Assembly (NCBI GenBank): GCA_003566215.1
Contig: PXEJ01000367.1
Location: 1-9,281 of the forward strand
Length of the DNA: 9,281 nt
Direction of reading: 5' to 3'
Source of the DNA: Cyanobacteria bacterium T3Sed10_376R1m
GTDB taxonomy: Bacteria > Cyanobacteriota > Cyanobacteriia > Cyanobacteriales > Cyanobacteriaceae
The position numbers and the translations under genes were made by a program. Each line of letters starts with the position of its first letter. The stretch's first letter is position 1. Shown in pieces: positions 5,974 through 9,281 of the stretch. Under the pieces are notes generated by a model. It was not told where the DNA came from, did not search any database, and worked only from the letters and a program-made list of their open reading frames with translations.

Positions 5974-6762
5974 ATGAACCCTTTTGCGGTAGAAATCATA
6001 AATTTTTTTCCTATTCAATACTTTTCTCTCTCATCAACATTGGGAACTATTATCCCTCAATGGTTTACTGCTAGTCATGGCTACATGATCCTTTTATTAG
6101 GAGGATTTGCGATCGCCCATAGTGGTTTAGCCGCCCTCAGACCATGGGGAGAAAATAAAATAGGAGCAAGACTATATAGAATTTTGTTTGCCCTTATAAG
6201 CATACCTTTTGCCACCGTACTAATTATTTACTTCTTCAATCACCGATATGACGGCGCAATATTATGGCACTTGCAAGATGTCACAGGGGTTAAAACAACC
6301 GTTTGGATATTATCTGCTATTTCGTTTATTTTTCTTTACCCAGCCACTTTTAACCTTTTAGAAATTGCGGCTATTCAAAAACCAGAAGTACATCTGTACG
6401 AATCAGGGATTATCAGAATTAGTCGTCATCCACAAATGGTAGGGCAAATTATTTGGTGTATAGCCCATACAATCTGGTTAGGTACAACCTTTATGATTGT
6501 TACCTCCTTGGGGTTAATTGCCCATCATCTTTTCGCTGTTTGGCATGGAGATAAACGTTTAACCAAACGTTATGGAGAAGCTTTTTTAAAGGTAAAAGAG
6601 AGAACATCAGTTTTTCCAGCACTAGCCATTTTAGACGGCAGACAGTCCTTAAAATTAGGAGAATTTATTAAACCAGCCTATATAGGAGTTACTATTTTTA
6701 CCCTTTTATTTTGGTATATTCATCCCTGGTTAATGACAGTTACAAGTAGGGTAAATTGGTAA
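5974..6762 (+). CDS. 15-cis-zeta-carotene isomerase (Z-ISO) homologue, NnrU family membrane protein
   Basis: Integral membrane protein likely to isomerise the 15-cis double bond of 9,15,9'-tri-cis-zeta-carotene, between phytoene desaturase and zeta-carotene desaturase in the poly-cis carotenoid pathway. The 262 residues contain six or so hydrophobic helices. They share strong blocks, as I recall them, with plant Z-ISO: H-S-G-L-A-A-L-R (49-56), A-R-L-Y-R-I-L-F-A (65-73), N-H-R-Y-D-G (89-94), L-Y-P-A-T-F-N-L-L-E (121-130), R-H-P-Q-M-V-G-Q (151-158), H-H-L-F (184-187), and R-Y-G-E-A-F and D-G-R-Q-S-L near the end. The plant enzyme is a heme b isomerase, with conserved His residues that I remember as 150, 191 and 266. 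H49, H90 and H165 here have exactly that spacing. NnrU homologues of denitrifiers share the fold, so a nitrogen-oxide role is the alternative, but the resemblance to plant Z-ISO is much closer. It is divergently paired with rbcR. Confidence 0.88.
   Translation: MNPFAVEIINFFPIQYFSLSSTLGTIIPQWFTASHGYMILLLGGFAIAHSGLAALRPWGENKIGARLYRILFALISIPFATVLIIYFFNHRYDGAILWHLQDVTGVKTTVWILSAISFIFLYPATFNLLEIAAIQKPEVHLYESGIIRISRHPQMVGQIIWCIAHTIWLGTTFMIVTSLGLIAHHLFAVWHGDKRLTKRYGEAFLKVKERTSVFPALAILDGRQSLKLGEFIKPAYIGVTIFTLLFWYIHPWLMTVTSRVNW
6109..6116. repeat. HIP1 octamer GCGATCGC
   Basis: Perfect HIP1 copy, directly before the codon for the putative heme-ligand H49 of the Z-ISO homologue. Confidence 0.9.
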
Positions 6763-6864
6763 ATTTGCTGGATGATTCCTCTGTCTATCTTGCACAATAG
6801 AGTAAAGGGATCAATGATAGTAGGTTTAAAAATTATTACTAAACGATAAATTAACTCTTACCCC

Positions 6865-6895
6865 GTGAAACAATTCAAAATCGCCATTTTATAAA
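6865..6895 (+). promoter_or_regulatory. Weak candidate promoter of the thioredoxin gene
   Basis: TATAAA (6890-6895) matches the -10 consensus at five of six positions and sits 28 bp before ATG 6924. The best -35 candidate, GTGAAA (6865-6870), matches four of six at a long 19-bp spacing. The rest of the 161-bp gap after the Z-ISO gene (6763-6923) shows no recognisable RNA, terminator or ORF of note. Confidence 0.25.
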
Positions 6896-6923
6896 CTTAA
6901 TTCACTAAATACTTTTAATAAAT

Positions 6924-7262
6924 ATGATTTCTGTCAATCAAGAATCTTTTAATCAACAAGTTGTAGAATCACCTCAAATAGTCTTAATAAATTTTTGGGC
7001 TCCTTGGTGTGGTTTATGTTTAATGCTTCAACCAATTTTAAATCGTCTTGAATCTGAGTGGGGAAATGAGCTCAAAATTGTGACTATCAATGCAGATCAA
7101 AATCTACGTCTAGCCAATAATTATAATTTACGTAATTTACCCACACTAATTCTCATGCACCGAGGAGAAATTCTCAAACGTTTAGATAGTTTTCACAGTA
7201 GAGAGGACTTATACACCACTATCAATGATCTCATGGTAGCTCTAATGCAAAAAACTGCTTGA
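6924..7262 (+). CDS. trxC: Atypical thioredoxin with WCGLC active site (cyanobacterial TrxC-like)
   Basis: Small cytoplasmic thiol-disulfide protein of 112 residues with the complete thioredoxin fold. The active site reads F-W-A-P-W-C-G-L-C (24-32), so both redox cysteines (C29, C32) are present but the usual Pro between them is Leu31. The cis-proline loop is N-L-P-T-L (71-75, P73), and the kink proline after the active site (P37) is retained. N23 replaces the buried Asp equivalent to E. coli Asp26. From memory, WCGLC is characteristic of the cyanobacteria-specific TrxC group (Synechocystis sll1057 type), whose reductant and targets are less well defined than those of the m-, x- and y-type thioredoxins. 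That makes the symbol likely rather than certain. ATG 6924 gives the expected N-terminus; no Shine-Dalgarno is visible. The gene converges on the P-type ATPase with 23 bp between the stop codons and has no adjacent thioredoxin reductase. Confidence 0.85.
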   Translation: MISVNQESFNQQVVESPQIVLINFWAPWCGLCLMLQPILNRLESEWGNELKIVTINADQNLRLANNYNLRNLPTLILMHRGEILKRLDSFHSREDLYTTINDLMVALMQKTA

Positions 7263-7285
7263 ATTTTGTCCCCTCAGACTGAAGT

Positions 7286-9281
7286 TTAGTTAGAATGGGC
7301 AGGGAACAATTTGTTCACAATTAGTGCCACAGGAATCATTGGCAATACAGGAATAAGACAAATTAACCATTGATTTAAGTTTAGGGGCTCAGTTTTAAAC
7401 AAGGTATTCATAAAAGGCACTTGACTAAATACTATTTGTAAAATTATTGCCCCGCCAATACCCCAAGCAATGGCAGAAGCATTGCCAAAAGAGGCGACTT
7501 GACCTCGCAGTTTAGTAAAAAAAGCGGCTCCTAGTTGAGTAATACTTAAAAGATAGATAATTCTAGCTGCTACCAAGGCTTGAATTGCCATTGTCCGGGC
7601 TAAGTTAACGTCTCCATAAGCACTAAGAACCCACTCAAACATTCCGAAAATCAAAATCCAGTTAAAAGCGGAAATAGCGAGAACCCTTTTGAGCAAGTTA
7701 CCCGACAATAAACCATCGTTGGGATTTTTGGGAGGATGATTCATTAATCCGGGAGATTTAGGCTCGAAGGCCAGGGGCACTGTCATGGTGATAGAGTTGA
7801 TCATGTTGAGCCACAATACCTGTAGGGAAATAATCGGTAAATCTCTAGCTAACAAGGCACTAATTAAAATTGTCATGGATTCTCCACCATTTACAGGTAA
7901 GAGAAAAGATATGGCTTTTTGTAGATTTTGATAAACCGTGCGCCCTTCTTCCACGGCGGCTTCAATGGAGGCAAAGTTATCATCTGTTAAGAGCATATCC
8001 GATGCTTCCCTTGCCACATCCGTCCCTCCTTTCCCCATGGCGATACCTATTTGGGCTTGTTTGAGGGCGGGGGCATCGTTAACACCATCCCCTGTCATGG
8101 CGACTATTTCCCCCTGAGATTGAAGAATTTCTACTAGCTGTAATTTTTGTTCGGGGGCTACCCTTGCAAAAACTACGCCATTGACGACTGCTTCTTCTTG
8201 TTCATGGGCTTCCATTTTGGCAATGTCTTTGCCCTCAAAGGCTTGTATTTCTCCGTTTTTGTTGATACCTAAACGATGGGCGATCGCCTTTGCAGTGGAG
8301 ATGTGATCTCCGGTAATCATTTTGACCTGAATACCCGCTTTCTGACAGGCCCTAACAGCCGAGATAGCCTCTGGACGGGGTGGATCGATCATTCCCTGTA
8401 AACCAATAAAAATAAGGTCATTTTCGAGGTCGTCGTGGTCAATGGAGTGTTGATGATCTGGGGCTTCTTTCCGAGCAAAAGCCAAGACTCGTAGCCCTTG
8501 AGACGCCATTGCTTCCACCTGTTCGTTAACAGCTGTGACATCTAGTTCGATGATTTGCCCTTGTAAGTCGTAGGTGCGATCGCACCTTTCCAACAGTCTT
8601 TCCACTGAACCCTTAACATAAATAATTCTAGGAGTTTGGGGGTGCTGTTCCCCAGTATCATTAAGGGTAGCCATATATTGATAATCCGACTCAAAGGGGA
8701 TAGAGTCGAGACGAGGAAAAGTATTATTAAAATGGGATTGACTATACCCCGCTTTAGAAGCCACCGTAATTAATGCCCCCTCGGTGGGATCACCCATAAC
8801 GACTTTATCACTACCCTTGCTCTTTAAATGGGAGTCATTACATAACAAACCACACATTAAGCACTCCTGTAAGGCGAAGGGTACATCTTGGACAACCTGC
8901 TCGTTTTGTTGAATATCCCCTTTAGAACTATAACCTCCCCCAGTTACAGTGTAAGTTTCTTGCCCTGTGTAAATTTCTTGCACCGTCATCTGATTTTCTG
9001 TCAAAGTTCCTGTTTTATCGGAACAAATAACTGTGGCACTACCCAAAGTTTCTACCGCCGGTAACTTGCGCACAATGGCATTTTTCGTCGCCATACGATT
9101 TACCCCAATAGCTAAGGTAATGGTGACAACGGCGGGTAAACCTTCAGGAATGGCACTCACCGCTAATGCTACCGCCGCTTCAAACATATTCGCAAAGGAT
9201 TCTCCACGCCCTATGCCCACAAAGAAGGTAAAACTAGCTAAGGCGAGAATGATGTACAACAAGATTTTACTAAACTCAGAA
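7286..9281 (-). CDS. P-type cation-transporting ATPase (P2/PacL-Pma1-like), 5' partial
   Basis: Membrane pump driven by ATP through an aspartyl-phosphate intermediate. The frame is open to the right edge, so about 664 residues are seen and the first helices and actuator domain are missing. The last ORF-internal TTG near 9262 is not a start. Visible in order: helix M4 with I-P-E-G-L-P; phosphorylation motif D-K-T-G-T (Asp codon 9017-9019); nucleotide-domain motifs G-D-P-T-E-G-A-L, P-F-E-S and Y-V-K-G-S; D-P-P-R-P; M-I-T-G-D-H; hinge T-G-D-G-V-N-D-A-P-A-L; then six C-terminal helices M5-M10. M5 has N-G-G-E, like SERCA N768/E771. M6 reads L-W-L-N-M-I-N-S-I-T, so SERCA T799 and D800 are replaced by Asn and Ser. 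The pump is catalytically intact, but the exported ion (Ca2+, Na+, K+ or other) is uncertain; Synechocystis Slr0822-like proteins are the expected relatives. It is richer in G+C than the left half of the window. Its promoter is outside. Confidence 0.93.
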   Translation of the reverse strand, partial: SEFSKILLYIILALASFTFFVGIGRGESFANMFEAAVALAVSAIPEGLPAVVTITLAIGVNRMATKNAIVRKLPAVETLGSATVICSDKTGTLTENQMTVQEIYTGQETYTVTGGGYSSKGDIQQNEQVVQDVPFALQECLMCGLLCNDSHLKSKGSDKVVMGDPTEGALITVASKAGYSQSHFNNTFPRLDSIPFESDYQYMATLNDTGEQHPQTPRIIYVKGSVERLLERCDRTYDLQGQIIELDVTAVNEQVEAMASQGLRVLAFARKEAPDHQHSIDHDDLENDLIFIGLQGMIDPPRPEAISAVRACQKAGIQVKMITGDHISTAKAIAHRLGINKNGEIQAFEGKDIAKMEAHEQEEAVVNGVVFARVAPEQKLQLVEILQSQGEIVAMTGDGVNDAPALKQAQIGIAMGKGGTDVAREASDMLLTDDNFASIEAAVEEGRTVYQNLQKAISFLLPVNGGESMTILISALLARDLPIISLQVLWLNMINSITMTVPLAFEPKSPGLMNHPPKNPNDGLLSGNLLKRVLAISAFNWILIFGMFEWVLSAYGDVNLARTMAIQALVAARIIYLLSITQLGAAFFTKLRGQVASFGNASAIAWGIGGAIILQIVFSQVPFMNTLFKTEPLNLNQWLICLIPVLPMIPVALIVNKLFPAHSN
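8280..8287. repeat. HIP1 octamer GCGATCGC
   Basis: Perfect HIP1 copy within the P-domain coding part of the P-type ATPase. Confidence 0.9.
8572..8587. repeat. 16-bp perfect palindrome centred on a HIP1 octamer
   Basis: AGGTGCGATCGCACCT is self-complementary over all 16 bases; the HIP1 core is 8576-8583. It lies in the nucleotide-binding-domain coding region of the P-type ATPase. The flanking symmetry goes beyond the usual HIP1 octamer, but the coding context may explain it. Confidence 0.85.

Noticed and set aside
6781..6819. TTGCAC followed 17 bp later by AATGAT as a promoter after the Z-ISO gene
   Set aside because: The -35 matches only three of six positions and the -10 four of six; too weak to list.
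6865..6894. Nine-codon GTG mini-ORF upstream of the thioredoxin gene
   Set aside because: Too short, no ribosome-binding site, and it overlaps the only plausible promoter elements; no leader-peptide features such as codon runs.
1..9281. CRISPR arrays, insertion sequences, integrase or toxin genes, tRNA or rRNA genes, riboswitches
   Set aside because: Reading both strands, I saw no direct-repeat array, transposase or integrase motifs, tRNA cloverleaf with a CCA-type acceptor context, or recognisable riboswitch core; every larger stretch is explained by conserved genes.

Overview
The window looks like an ordinary chromosomal segment of a low-GC cyanobacterium. The evidence is six perfect copies of the HIP1 octamer GCGATCGC, an RbcR/Ycf30-type LysR regulator, a plant-like 15-cis-zeta-carotene isomerase homologue, and a cyanobacterial-type thioredoxin with a WCGLC active site. 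The AT-rich genes and lack of Shine-Dalgarno sequences would suit a unicellular genus such as Geminocystis, Cyanobacterium or Crocosphaera, but that placement is inference. I see no insertion sequence, phage gene, CRISPR array, tRNA or rRNA.

Layout: the window opens inside sppA (signal peptide peptidase, + strand, 5' end missing). Next come a MalK/UgpC-type ABC ATPase with two unusual insertions (785-2098, +), a membrane-anchored protein with an SbsA-like Ig domain and a TolB/WD40-like propeller (2204-3730, +), and phoH (3821-4771, +). phoH converges on rbcR (4807-5805, -). rbcR diverges, across a 168-bp shared control region, from the zeta-carotene isomerase/NnrU-family gene (5974-6762, +). 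An atypical thioredoxin follows (6924-7262, +). It converges on a large P-type cation ATPase (7286-9281, -), which runs off the right edge without its N-terminal part.

How the genes relate: there is no convincing multi-gene operon. Most + strand genes are separated by 90-160 bp and have a plausible promoter of their own. The closest functional theme is photosynthetic physiology: a candidate RuBisCO regulator shares a control region with a carotenoid isomerase, with a thioredoxin nearby. The others are housekeeping or membrane functions (envelope proteolysis, solute uptake, RNA-linked PhoH ATPase, cation pumping).

I found no new multi-gene system. The points most worth checking are the M6 ion-site substitutions in the P-type ATPase, the thioredoxin's altered active site together with loss of the buried Asp, the uncharacterised Ig-plus-propeller membrane protein, the lineage-type insertions in the ABC ATPase, and the rbcR promoter layout, which predicts a leaderless or nearly leaderless mRNA.
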